Origin: Clostridium sp.
GTDB taxonomy: Bacteria > Bacillota > Clostridia > Lachnospirales > Lachnospiraceae
Reading direction: 5' to 3'
NCBI GenBank assembly: GCA_023664775.1
Contig: JAMPEW010000013.1
Coordinates: 1-63,246 of the forward strand
Length of the DNA: 63,246 bases
In this document: positions 7,301-16,037 of the stretch, piece by piece
How positions within the stretch are numbered: the first letter of the stretch is position 1
Layout of the letters: every line of letters starts with the position of its first letter
Position numbers and translations under genes: made by a program
Notes under the pieces: generated by a model
Seen by the model: only the letters and a program-made list of their open reading frames with translations
Database searches by the model: none
Told to the model about the DNA's origin: nothing

Positions 7301-9073
7301 ATGCTGACAGAAACACAATTTAAAATACTTTATACCGTAATTCAAAAGCAGGATGATAAGCTTACGCAGAGAACCCTTGCAGGGGAAGCGGGATATTCCT
7401 TGGGGAAGATTAATGAGGCAGTAAAGGAATTAACACAAGCAGGGCTTTTAAACAGTGACATGCAGATTTCTTCTGCGGGATATGAGGCTATGGAGCCATA
7501 TAAGGTTAAAAATGCGGTTATCATGGCGGCAGGAATGAGCAGCAGATTTATTCCTCTTTCATATGAAAAGCCAAAGGCACTGCTTAAGGTAAAGGGAGAG
7601 GTTCTCATTGAAAGGGAAATTAAGCAGCTTCAGGAGGCAGGTATCACCGATATAACGGTTGTTGTGGGCTATTTGAAGGAGCAGCTCTTTTATTTAGGAG
7701 ATAAATATAATGTAAATATTGTTATTAATGACGATTATTACAGATATAATAATACCTCTACATTAATTCGTGTGGCTGACAGGCTGGACAACACATATGT
7801 ATGCTCCTCGGACAACTACTTTGCTGAAAATCCATTTGAGCCTTATGTGTATCGGTCTTATTATGCTGCTGTATATGAGGCGGCTAAAACGGATGAATAT
7901 TGTCTTTCCTTCAATAATAAAGGACGGATAACAAAGGTAACCATAGGTGGACAAGCCGCCTGGTATATGCTGGGGCATGTGTACTTTGACAGGGAGTTTA
8001 GCAAAAGATTTGTCAGCATTTTAAGAGATGAATATGACGACCCCCTGACGAAGCAGCAGCTCTGGGAAGACCTTTATATACGCCATATTAAGGAGCTTGA
8101 CTTATACATCCGAAAATATGATGCTGATAAAATCAAGGAATTTGATTCCTTGGAGGAGCTGAGGGGCTTTGATGATAAGTATTTAAAAAATGCCAATTCA
8201 AAAATATTTACAAATATCTGTACTGCTTTAAATGTAAAGGAGGAAAATATAACAAATATTGTTCCTATTAAAAAGGGTCTTACAAATTTTTCTTTTCGTT
8301 TTACCGTAAATGGAAAGGAGTATGTGTACAGGCACCCGGGCGTGGGAACCTCCAATTTCATCAATCGGACAAGCGAAAAAACCTCGCTGGAAATTGCAAA
8401 AAAGCTGGGGCTTGATGATACATTTGTCTGTATGGACGAAAAGGAAGGCTGGAAGATTTCACATTATATAGATAATGTCCAAACCCTTGATTATCATAAC
8501 CAGGAGCAGGTGGCAGAAGCGATACGAATGGTAAAAAAGCTTCATACATGTAATGTAAGGACCGACTTTACATTTGATATATGGGAGGAAATCCGTAAGT
8601 TTGAGGAGCGCCTTGAGGAACGGGGGCATAATCAGTTCGAGGATATGCAGGAGCTGCATGATACAATGGAGCATCTACAGTGTTCCATAATTAAGGAGGA
8701 TAATGAAAAATGTCTCTGCCATTGTGATACATATGACCCTAATTTTCTTGTTGACGCTTCGGGGAAGATGTACCTCATTGACTGGGAATATTCCGGCATG
8801 GCTTACAGAGGCGGCGATATTGGCACGTTTATCGCCTGCTCGGATTATACGAGGGAGGAAGCCGATGGAATAATCAATCTGTATTTGGAGCATGAGGCTG
8901 ATACAAGGGAAAAACGATATTTTTATACCTATATAGCGGCAGCGGCATATTATTGGTTTTTGTGGGCGATTTACCAAAATAGTGTTGGAAATGATGTTGG
9001 CGAATATCTGTACATTTGGTACAAGTACACAAAGACGTACAGCAGGGAAGCAAAAAAATATTTTGAAAAATAA
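7301..9073 (+). CDS. Winged helix - choline-phosphate cytidylyltransferase (LicC) - choline/ethanolamine kinase (LicA) triple fusion
   Basis: 590 residues. Residues 1-65 are a MarR-like winged helix (TQRTLAGEAGYSLGKINEAV, then wing). Residues about 69-295 are a LicC-type nucleotidyltransferase (IMAAGMSSRF, KPKALLKV, CSSDNYF). Residues about 310-585 are a LicA-type kinase: GLTNFSF nucleotide loop, catalytic CHCDTYDPNF (HxDxxxxN), and metal-binding LIDWEYSG. In Haemophilus and Streptococcus, LicA phosphorylates choline and LicC makes CDP-choline for surface polymers. Here both steps and a DNA-binding module share one chain, so the enzyme may sense its substrate and control its own operon (inference). 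Start ATG 7301 follows AGAGAG. No LicD transferase is in the window. Confidence 0.85.
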   Translation: MLTETQFKILYTVIQKQDDKLTQRTLAGEAGYSLGKINEAVKELTQAGLLNSDMQISSAGYEAMEPYKVKNAVIMAAGMSSRFIPLSYEKPKALLKVKGEVLIEREIKQLQEAGITDITVVVGYLKEQLFYLGDKYNVNIVINDDYYRYNNTSTLIRVADRLDNTYVCSSDNYFAENPFEPYVYRSYYAAVYEAAKTDEYCLSFNNKGRITKVTIGGQAAWYMLGHVYFDREFSKRFVSILRDEYDDPLTKQQLWEDLYIRHIKELDLYIRKYDADKIKEFDSLEELRGFDDKYLKNANSKIFTNICTALNVKEENITNIVPIKKGLTNFSFRFTVNGKEYVYRHPGVGTSNFINRTSEKTSLEIAKKLGLDDTFVCMDEKEGWKISHYIDNVQTLDYHNQEQVAEAIRMVKKLHTCNVRTDFTFDIWEEIRKFEERLEERGHNQFEDMQELHDTMEHLQCSIIKEDNEKCLCHCDTYDPNFLVDASGKMYLIDWEYSGMAYRGGDIGTFIACSDYTREEADGIINLYLEHEADTREKRYFYTYIAAAAYYWFLWAIYQNSVGNDVGEYLYIWYKYTKTYSREAKKYFEK

Positions 9074-9086
9074 TTAGGAGGAAGCT

Positions 9087-9281
9087 ATGAGTAAGGAAGA
9101 ACAGGAATTGTCTCTTGAGGAGCTGATTGCATCTGAGACAGAAAAACGGCTGAATGAAATGGAACAGCCTGATTATGAATTTCCAAAGAAAATTAACAAG
9201 GCGGATGTAATCGTTATGATTGCGGGATTTTTGGTAAGTGCGGTACTGATTGCACTTTGCATGACAGGGGTGATACAGTAA
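9087..9281 (+). CDS. Small one-helix membrane protein coupled to the NCS1 permease
   Basis: 64 residues: a strongly acidic N-terminal half (about 1-38) and a single membrane helix (about 41-62, VIVMIAGFLVSAVLIALCM). GGAGG precedes ATG 9087, 13 bases after the kinase fusion. Its TAA stop shares a base with the ATG of the permease (TAATG), so it is translated in step with it. I do not recognise the family. Small subunits of this shape accompany several permeases, and that is the most natural guess. Confidence 0.7.
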   Translation: MSKEEQELSLEELIASETEKRLNEMEQPDYEFPKKINKADVIVMIAGFLVSAVLIALCMTGVIQ

Positions 9282-10711
9282 TGGGAAAAAATGCAGATTA
9301 CATAAGACAGGAAACGGTTACAGGTGTTGTGCCGATGCTGAAAAAGGACAGACAGTATTCCTTTATGGATTTGCTCCTTTCAACAAGCGGCTTTGCCATT
9401 GCAACATGGTGCTACACACAGGGAGCATATGGGGCGCAGTTTTTGACCTTTAAGCAATTGCTTATCAATATTTTCTGCTTCAATATCGTATGGATTATTA
9501 TTGAGTGTATTCCGGTATTGTTTGCCGTACGGTACGGAATTGATTTGTGGATCTGGTTACGCTCTGTGCTTGGGGCAAAGGGCGTTGCAGTGATTGCAAC
9601 GGTAATCAGTCTGGCAAATTTCGGCTGGTATGCAGTTGCGGCAAATTTGTTTTCCTCATCCATGATTAACCTTGCAGGCAATTTTGGATTACACTTAAAT
9701 CCTGATATTTGGAATCCGGTATTGGGAACGCTCTGTGTCGTACTTGGAACGCTGATTGCTTTAGGCGGACCTGACGTAATAAAATGGACAAACAGATTTT
9801 TGGTAACGGCACTGCTCATTGTCGGTGCCATCGTCGTGGGACTTTGCTTTACGGCAGTACCGTTGTCAGATATTGCGGCGGTAAAGCCGGTTGTTGATAA
9901 CGGCAATTCTTCCCTCGTTAATTTTATGCTGTCGGCAGAGGGCAATGTAGCCTTTGCATTTTCATGGTCAACACAGGCACTTGTAATGCCAAGGCTTGCA
10001 AGGTCAGAGAGAAGCGGCTTTTGGGGTACGGCTATTTCCTATGGCATCGTTGCTCCTTTCTTTGTGGCAGCAGGCGGCGTCATGGCATTTGCCATGTATG
10101 TTAAGACAGGAATATACGAAAGTGACCCGACGGCAATGCTGTCTACGCTTTGTGGTTCAGGCTTTGCCCTGTTAAGCCTGCTTATGGTTGCTTTTGCAAA
10201 TGTAGGCACACAGGGAACCGGCTCATATGTGAACTGTATGATTGTAAAGAGCGGCATGCCGAAGGTCAGCTATAAGCTGTTAGTTATCATTGCAATGGTG
10301 TATGTCAGCGGGCTTACAATCTGGGGCGGTGTAAATGACCATTTTGGTGCATTTATATCACTTGCCGCGTACATACAGGGACCTATCATCGGTATGACGC
10401 TGGTAGATTACCTGATTGTAAAAAAGAGAAAGCTGTCCCTAAAGTCGGCGTACGGCTTGGATGGGCATGATGCATATAAATTTACGGGAGGATTTAATTT
10501 TGTAGGAATTGGATGCCTTGTCGTTGCGTTTGTGGTATCCATGCTGTTTGTATACAATCCGATGACGGGCGTTGTCCACAGCGATATATTTTTGTTTACG
10601 ACAGGAAGCGGATTTACTGCAATTTTCGGCGGTCTGCTTTATCTGATTGCAAGCCTGACGCCATTAAAGAAATACATGCTCCGTGACAGGGACGATTTGG
10701 AGATTGTGTAG
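9281..10711 (+). CDS. NCS1-family (cytosine/purine/allantoin-type) permease
   Basis: 476 residues with about 12 membrane helices and the PF02133-type layout: FMDLLLSTSGFAIATW in helix 1 and ISLANFGWYAVAANL in helix 3. I start at ATG 9281, which overlaps the preceding stop and has AGGGGTG upstream. The in-frame ATG at 9257 lies inside the small gene and lacks a binding site. NCS1 carriers take up nucleobases, hydantoins, thiamine or pyridoxine with Na+ or H+. In this operon it replaces the choline permease (LicB) of classic lic loci, so an amino-alcohol or nitrogen-compound substrate is plausible but unproven. Confidence 0.85.
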   Translation: MGKNADYIRQETVTGVVPMLKKDRQYSFMDLLLSTSGFAIATWCYTQGAYGAQFLTFKQLLINIFCFNIVWIIIECIPVLFAVRYGIDLWIWLRSVLGAKGVAVIATVISLANFGWYAVAANLFSSSMINLAGNFGLHLNPDIWNPVLGTLCVVLGTLIALGGPDVIKWTNRFLVTALLIVGAIVVGLCFTAVPLSDIAAVKPVVDNGNSSLVNFMLSAEGNVAFAFSWSTQALVMPRLARSERSGFWGTAISYGIVAPFFVAAGGVMAFAMYVKTGIYESDPTAMLSTLCGSGFALLSLLMVAFANVGTQGTGSYVNCMIVKSGMPKVSYKLLVIIAMVYVSGLTIWGGVNDHFGAFISLAAYIQGPIIGMTLVDYLIVKKRKLSLKSAYGLDGHDAYKFTGGFNFVGIGCLVVAFVVSMLFVYNPMTGVVHSDIFLFTTGSGFTAIFGGLLYLIASLTPLKKYMLRDRDDLEIV

Positions 10712-10759
10712 CAGGCGTTTATTGCGTGACATAAAATAATATTGCAGGAGAGAGTATAA

Positions 10760-11656
10760 ATGGAAAAGGTTACACAAAATGATATTTTGTTGGTAAAAAA
10801 AATTATTAAAATGGTTTTGGATGTTGACGAATATGAAGCAATTGAGCGATTGGGTGGACTTACAAACCATACATACCATGTAATCATCAAGAACGGAGAA
10901 GAATATATAGTCAGACTGCCTGGTGAGGGCACGCAGCAGCTTATCAACCGACAGAACGAGAGGGTAAGCACTGAGCTTGCCTGTAAGCTTGGGGTTGATG
11001 CAAGGCTTTTGTATTTTGGGGAGGATGGCACAAAGGTGTCTGACTATATCCCGAATGCCATTACAATGTCAGCCGAAACGCTGCGTGAGGAAAAGCATAT
11101 TAAACAGGTGGCACACATTTTCCAAACCATGCACCGATGTAATGCAAATACTGGAGTTCCTTTTCAGGTTTTTGATATGGCGGACGGATATGAAAAACTG
11201 ATTAATGATATGAATGTGTCAATGTTTGATGATTATACTGTCAGCAAGCAAACAGTTATGAAAATAAAAAAACAGGTTGATGACTTGATAGAGGTTTCCC
11301 TTGTTCCGTGTCATAATGATCCACTTTGTGAAAATTGGGTGGAGGGTAATGGAAGAATGTATCTGATTGATTGGGAATATGCAGGAATGAATGATGGTAT
11401 GTGGGACATAGCAGATGTGTCAATTGAAGCAAGCTTTGATGATGGATGTGACGAAAAGCTGCTTTGCGCTTACCTTGACAGAAAGCCGAATGTAATCGAC
11501 AAAAAACATTTTCTTGCAAACAAAATATATGTTGATTATTTGTGGACGTTATGGGCAAAAGCTCGTGTTCCATATGATGGTCAACCTATGGAGGATTGGG
11601 CATTTGAGCGCTACAATCGGATGAAGGAAAACATTTCAAGCTTTATGAAACTGTAA
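10760..11656 (+). CDS. LicA-like choline/ethanolamine kinase
   Basis: 298 residues, a stand-alone aminoglycoside-phosphotransferase/choline-kinase fold. Motifs: GGLTNHTYHV near the start, YIVRLPG, catalytic PCHNDPLCEN (HNDxxxxN) and LIDWEYAGMNDGMWD. It resembles the kinase half of the upstream triple fusion, including the RLPGEGTQQLINR stretch (RHPGVGTSNFINR there), so the operon carries two related kinases. They may phosphorylate different amino alcohols. Start ATG 10760 follows GGAGAG. It is the last gene of the 4.6-11.7 kb set. Confidence 0.85.
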   Translation: MEKVTQNDILLVKKIIKMVLDVDEYEAIERLGGLTNHTYHVIIKNGEEYIVRLPGEGTQQLINRQNERVSTELACKLGVDARLLYFGEDGTKVSDYIPNAITMSAETLREEKHIKQVAHIFQTMHRCNANTGVPFQVFDMADGYEKLINDMNVSMFDDYTVSKQTVMKIKKQVDDLIEVSLVPCHNDPLCENWVEGNGRMYLIDWEYAGMNDGMWDIADVSIEASFDDGCDEKLLCAYLDRKPNVIDKKHFLANKIYVDYLWTLWAKARVPYDGQPMEDWAFERYNRMKENISSFMKL

Positions 11657-11784
11657 ATAGGGAAAAAGGGTAGAACACGGGCTGATGTTTAATCACAAAT
11701 TATTAAACGGTCTTGCTGTCCAAAGTGAATATTGGCTTTGCCGACATAACTGTTCTGAAATATACTTACGCAATTATATAATTA

Positions 11785-11864
11785 ATCGCCTCATATTGCA
11801 TCATGCATTTTTCTTTGTTAAGTGCTAACGTGAAGAAAAATGCATGATGCAATTAAGAGGCGAT
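11785..11864. repeat. 80-bp near-perfect hairpin
   Basis: ATCGCCTC..ATTGCATCATGCATTTTTCTT and its reverse complement form arms of about 31 bases around a 16-base loop. The arm includes the self-complementary word ATGCAT. No T-run follows on either strand, which argues against a simple terminator. It sits between the convergent LicA-like kinase and GH94 genes. Confidence 0.65.
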
Positions 11865-11929
11865 GGTTGAGAAAACGTATAAATTTCACACTATCATAAA
11901 AAGACAGTATCTTTTATGATATGGAAGCT

Positions 11930-14413
11930 TTAACCCATTACAACCTCAACTGTATGAGTTTTGCCATCTCCCGCAACAGGGATAACATTTCCGTCTACAG
12001 CCTTTCCGTCTACAACGAGGCTCTTAACACCCTTGTTGACATGGTCTGGGTTTGTAACCTTAATATCGTAAGTGTCGCCACGGAACTGACGTGTTGCAGT
12101 AAGTCCGTCCCAAGCGGCAGGAATGGATGGGTCAATCTTGAGACCATCCCAATCAGGCTGAACACCTAAAATGTACTGTGAAATGGCTACCATATTCCAT
12201 GCAGCAGTACCTGTAAGCCATGAATTCTTACCCTGTCCAAAGTGGTTGCCTGGTTTTCCGATATCGGAGCCTGCGTCCTTACCACCAATCATCTGACCAT
12301 ATACATATGGCTCTGTCTTGTGGATATCAGAAGTCTCCTCCGTGAAGGCAGGAGCAATCTTTGAATAGTATTCAAACGCCTTATCTCCACGTCCTGCATA
12401 AGCCTCAGCACAGATAATCCATGCATTGTTATGGGTAAATATTCCGGCATTTTCCTTGTAACCGCCAGGATATGTTGAAATCTCACCATACTGAATGTAA
12501 TACTTCGTAAATGCAGGATTGTTAAGTACAAGACCGAAGTCTGTGTTCAGGTATTTATCGATAGCGTTAAGCGTCTTTATGTCAGCACCTTCCTCCTTGC
12601 CAATCTCTGACATAACTGCAAAGCCCTGTGGCTCAATAAATATCTTACCTTCCTCACATTCCTTGGAGCCCATCTTAGCACCTGTTGAGTCATAAGCCCT
12701 GAGGAACCAGTCGCCGTCAAATGCATGCTCCATAACATTCTTCTTCATCTTGTCAATCTCTGCCTGAGCAGCCGCAGCCTCGTCATCCTTGCCTAAATGC
12801 TTTAAGATAGCCACATAGTTTGGTCCTGTATAAGTAAAGAGTGTGGCAACCATAACTGACTCGGCAATCTTTGAATATCCGCCCTCTGCTGCAAACTTAG
12901 GGTTTGTATATGTCTGGAAGCTTTCGCCCGGTGTATCTGAGAAGCAGGAAAGATTGATACAGTCATTCCAGTCAGCTCTCATGGCAAGCGGAAGTCCGTG
13001 TGGTCCGAGATTATTTACTATTTTGTAGAATGAAACCTTAAGGTGGTCAAGCATTGGCTTTGCCTTTGACTCGTCATTGTCATAAGGAACCATCTCATCA
13101 AGAATAGCCCAGTCGCCGGTTTCCTTGATATATGCTGACACGGAAAGGATCATCCATAATGGGTCATCGGAGAAATCTCCGCCTATATCTGAATTACCCT
13201 TCTTTGTGAGAGGCTGGTACTGGTGGTAGCAGCCGCCGTCAGGAAGCTGTGTGGAGGCAATGTCGATAATTCTCTCTCTTGCACGGTCCGGAATCTGATG
13301 CACGAAACCGAGAACGTCCTGATTGGAATCGCGGAAGCCCATACCACGACCGATACCTGACTCGAAGTAAGAAGCAGAACGTGAAAGGTTAAATGTAACC
13401 ATACACTGATACTGATTCCAGATATTAACCATACGGTTTACTTTGTCATCAGGAGTGTCTACTGTTAAAATGCCAAGAAGCTTGTCCCAAGTCTCCTTGA
13501 GCTCTGCAAGACCTGCAGCAACCTTTTCAGGCGTATTGTACTTGTCCATCATGGCAAGTGCCTTTGTCTTGTTGATTGTCTTGCCGTCAGCTTCAAATTT
13601 TTCTTCAAGAGGCATTTCAACATAGCCAAGAATAAATACTAAAGTTTTTGTCTCGCCCGGAGCAAGTGTAATCTTCTTGTAGTGTGAAGCGATTGGCGAC
13701 CAGCCGTCTGCAAATGAGTTGTTGGCTGCAGCTGCCTCAACTGCCTGTGGATTGTTAAATCCGTTGTAAAGACCGATGAAAGCATCCCTGTCTGTGTCGT
13801 AGCCGTCAATCTCGTCATTTACCGTGTAAAATGCGAAATGGTCACGTCTATCCCTGTACTCTGTTTTGTGGTAGATGGTTGAACCAGCAACCTCAACACG
13901 GCCTGTGGAGAAGTTTCTCTGGAAGTTTGTGCAGTCATCCTGAGCGTCCCATAAACACCACTCAGCAAATGAGAAAAGTGAAAATGTCTTTTCTGCTGCA
14001 CCCTCGTTTGTGAGAACGAGCTGCTGAACCTCACCATCATAGTTTTGTGGAACAAAGAATGTAACCTCTGCCTTCAAATCATTTTTCTTACCGGTAATAA
14101 TTGTGTAACCCATACCGTGACGACACTCATAAGCGTCAAGCTCTGTCTTAACAGGCGACCAGCCCGGATTCCAAATGGTACCGTTTTCATTGATATAAAA
14201 ATAACGACCGCCCATATCAATAGGAACGTTGTTGTAACGGTAACGGGTGATTCTTCTAAGACGAGCATCCTTGTAGAACGAGTATCCTCCGGCTGTATTG
14301 GAAATCAGTGAAAAGAAACCCTGTGTGCCTAAGTAGTTAATCCATGGATATGGAGTCCTAGGCGAAGTGATTACATACTCTCTGTTGGAGTCATCAAAGT
14401 AACCAAATTTCAT
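11930..14413 (-). CDS. GH94 glycoside phosphorylase, probably cellobiose phosphorylase
   Basis: 827 residues from the ATG at 14413, preceded by GGAAGG; twelve further upstream codons are unlikely to be translated. It has the GH94 domain order: N-terminal beta-sandwich starting [13 protein letters not shown], helical linker, (alpha/alpha)6 barrel with the general-acid Asp in [11 protein letters not shown], and a C-terminal jelly roll. The phosphate-binding region is around [13 protein letters not shown]94 enzymes split beta-linked disaccharides with phosphate into glucose-1-phosphate plus sugar, saving ATP. Length and the YPWINYLG start fit cytoplasmic cellobiose phosphorylase (EC 2.4.1.20). 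Cellodextrin or laminaribiose phosphorylase cannot be excluded. It has its own promoter and a palindromic operator. Confidence 0.85.
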   Translation of the reverse strand: MKFGYFDDSNREYVITSPRTPYPWINYLGTQGFFSLISNTAGGYSFYKDARLRRITRYRYNNVPIDMGGRYFYINENGTIWNPGWSPVKTELDAYECRHGMGYTIITGKKNDLKAEVTFFVPQNYDGEVQQLVLTNEGAAEKTFSLFSFAEWCLWDAQDDCTNFQRNFSTGRVEVAGSTIYHKTEYRDRRDHFAFYTVNDEIDGYDTDRDAFIGLYNGFNNPQAVEAAAANNSFADGWSPIASHYKKITLAPGETKTLVFILGYVEMPLEEKFEADGKTINKTKALAMMDKYNTPEKVAAGLAELKETWDKLLGILTVDTPDDKVNRMVNIWNQYQCMVTFNLSRSASYFESGIGRGMGFRDSNQDVLGFVHQIPDRARERIIDIASTQLPDGGCYHQYQPLTKKGNSDIGGDFSDDPLWMILSVSAYIKETGDWAILDEMVPYDNDESKAKPMLDHLKVSFYKIVNNLGPHGLPLAMRADWNDCINLSCFSDTPGESFQTYTNPKFAAEGGYSKIAESVMVATLFTYTGPNYVAILKHLGKDDEAAAAQAEIDKMKKNVMEHAFDGDWFLRAYDSTGAKMGSKECEEGKIFIEPQGFAVMSEIGKEEGADIKTLNAIDKYLNTDFGLVLNNPAFTKYYIQYGEISTYPGGYKENAGIFTHNNAWIICAEAYAGRGDKAFEYYSKIAPAFTEETSDIHKTEPYVYGQMIGGKDAGSDIGKPGNHFGQGKNSWLTGTAAWNMVAISQYILGVQPDWDGLKIDPSIPAAWDGLTATRQFRGDTYDIKVTNPDHVNKGVKSLVVDGKAVDGNVIPVAGDGKTHTVEVVMG

Positions 14414-14458
14414 GTAATATACCTTCCTTTCATAAAACACTGCCAACATTATATCATA

Positions 14459-14479
14459 ACCACAATCAAAGATTGTGGT
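14459..14479 (-). promoter_or_regulatory. Palindromic candidate operator for the GH94 gene
   Basis: ACCACAATC-AAA-GATTGTGGT is a perfect 9-bp inverted repeat lying about 46 bases before the GH94 start and downstream of its promoter. This placement suits a repressor responding to sugar supply. Confidence 0.5.
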
Positions 14480-14523
14480 GCGCCATGCGTGTTAAGCACG
14501 TAATATAATATGAACCTTTGCAT

Positions 14524-14552
14524 ATTATATAATAAAAATGCCCAAAACACAA
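14524..14552 (-). promoter_or_regulatory. Sigma-A promoter of the GH94 gene
   Basis: On the minus strand, TTGTGT (14552-14547), a 17-base spacer, and a perfect TATAAT (14529-14524). Confidence 0.6.
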
Positions 14553-14705
14553 CAAGAATTGTTGGGATTATGGGTATTATTTCACAAAAAGACAAGGCTG
14601 ACAAAATAGACTGGAAAAGACCTGTGCCGGTTATACAGTGTTGAAATATTCGGTGCAATATGATAAAATCAGCGAGTATGTTGAGATTTTGCGAGGAGAA
14701 ATCAT

Positions 14706-15929
14706 ATGCTTTTATATATAGATCCCGGAACGGGAAGCATGCTGTTTACAATTCTTATCGGTGTCATCGGAACAGCAGTGTATTCCCTGCGGATGCTTAT
14801 CATTAAAATACATTTTAAGCTTACAGGCGGCAAGGTGACGGTAAATGAAAATAAAATACCGTTTGTGATTTTTTCAGATAATAAGCGGTATTGGTCTGTG
14901 TTTGAGCCGATTTGTCGTGAAATGGACAGGCGTGGAAAGGATATTTTATACATAACGGCATCTCCTGACGACCCTGTGCTTACATGTCCGTACTCGCATG
15001 TTACGACGGAATGTATCGAAAATAATAACAAGCTTTTTACAAGATTAAATTTTTTAAATGCGGCGATTGTTTTGTCCACTACACCGGGGCTTGAGGTATA
15101 TCAGTGGAAACGCTCACGGGATGTAACGTATTATGTGCATATCCCTCATGCGGCAAGCGAGATTATTCTTTATAGAATGTTTGGAATTGACTATTACGAT
15201 GCAATTTTGCTTTCAGGAGATTTTCAGGGACGGGATGTGCGTAATCTTGAGAAGCTCCGTTCCCTGCCGGAGAAGGAGCTTGTAAAGGTTGGTATTCCGT
15301 ATATGGACGAGATGGCAAATCGGCTTGAAAAAAGTGGATTGGCATCCGAACATGAAAGGACGGTGCTGCTGGCACCATCTTGGGGAAACAGTGCCATATT
15401 TGGTGTGTATGGTGGAAGGATTATTGAGGTGCTTTTGAAAACGGGCTACCATGTCATTGTCCGTCCACACCCGCAGTCCTTTACGTCAGAGAAGGATATG
15501 ATGGAAAAGCTGATGGAGGAATATCCGGAGCAGGAGCAGCTTGAGTGGAACAGGGATACGGATAATTTTGAGGTTTTGCGCCGTTCGGACATACTCATTT
15601 CTGATTTTTCTGGTGTTGTGTTTGAGTTTGCCTTGGTATATGATAAGCCGGTTATTTATACCAATCCCGATTTTGACCTTGCTCCTTATGATGCTTGGTG
15701 GCTTGACACGCCTGTCTGGACAACAACGGCGCTTCCAAGATTGGGCTGTGAGCTTAGTGAGGATAATATGGAGTCGCTGAAGGAGCTGATTGACTCTTGC
15801 ATAGAGGATGAAAAATATGCTGAGGGAAGACGTGAGGTAAAAGAGGAGACATGGGCATATTGTGGTGAGGGTTGTTGCCGTACAGTCGACTACTTGATAA
15901 ACAAGTACGAGGAGATATCTGTTTGTTAG
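14706..15929 (+). CDS. CDP-glycerol glycerophosphotransferase-like protein
   Basis: 407 residues. An N-terminal membrane segment starts with LLYIDPGTGSM (about 3-30), followed by a GT-B fold of the TagB/TagF family: IVRPHPQSF (the RPHP motif), LISDFSGVVFEFAL (SDxSG donor loop) and KPVIYTNPDFD. Family members transfer glycerol-phosphate or a related alditol-phosphate from a CDP carrier to a teichoic-acid primer or chain at the membrane. It is shorter than polymerases such as TagF, closer to a primase. Start ATG 14706 follows GAGGAG. It is probably cotranscribed with the insertase-sulfatase fusion 108 bases downstream. Confidence 0.85.
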   Translation: MLLYIDPGTGSMLFTILIGVIGTAVYSLRMLIIKIHFKLTGGKVTVNENKIPFVIFSDNKRYWSVFEPICREMDRRGKDILYITASPDDPVLTCPYSHVTTECIENNNKLFTRLNFLNAAIVLSTTPGLEVYQWKRSRDVTYYVHIPHAASEIILYRMFGIDYYDAILLSGDFQGRDVRNLEKLRSLPEKELVKVGIPYMDEMANRLEKSGLASEHERTVLLAPSWGNSAIFGVYGGRIIEVLLKTGYHVIVRPHPQSFTSEKDMMEKLMEEYPEQEQLEWNRDTDNFEVLRRSDILISDFSGVVFEFALVYDKPVIYTNPDFDLAPYDAWWLDTPVWTTTALPRLGCELSEDNMESLKELIDSCIEDEKYAEGRREVKEETWAYCGEGCCRTVDYLINKYEEISVC

Positions 15930-16037
15930 GCAATTGCGAAATACTTTAGTTTCGAAATATAGTTGTATAACGGACGTTTTCAAAAGATAGAGTTTCGTAA
16001 TTGACTAGTCCGTTTATGATAGAGGAGATAGGATAGA

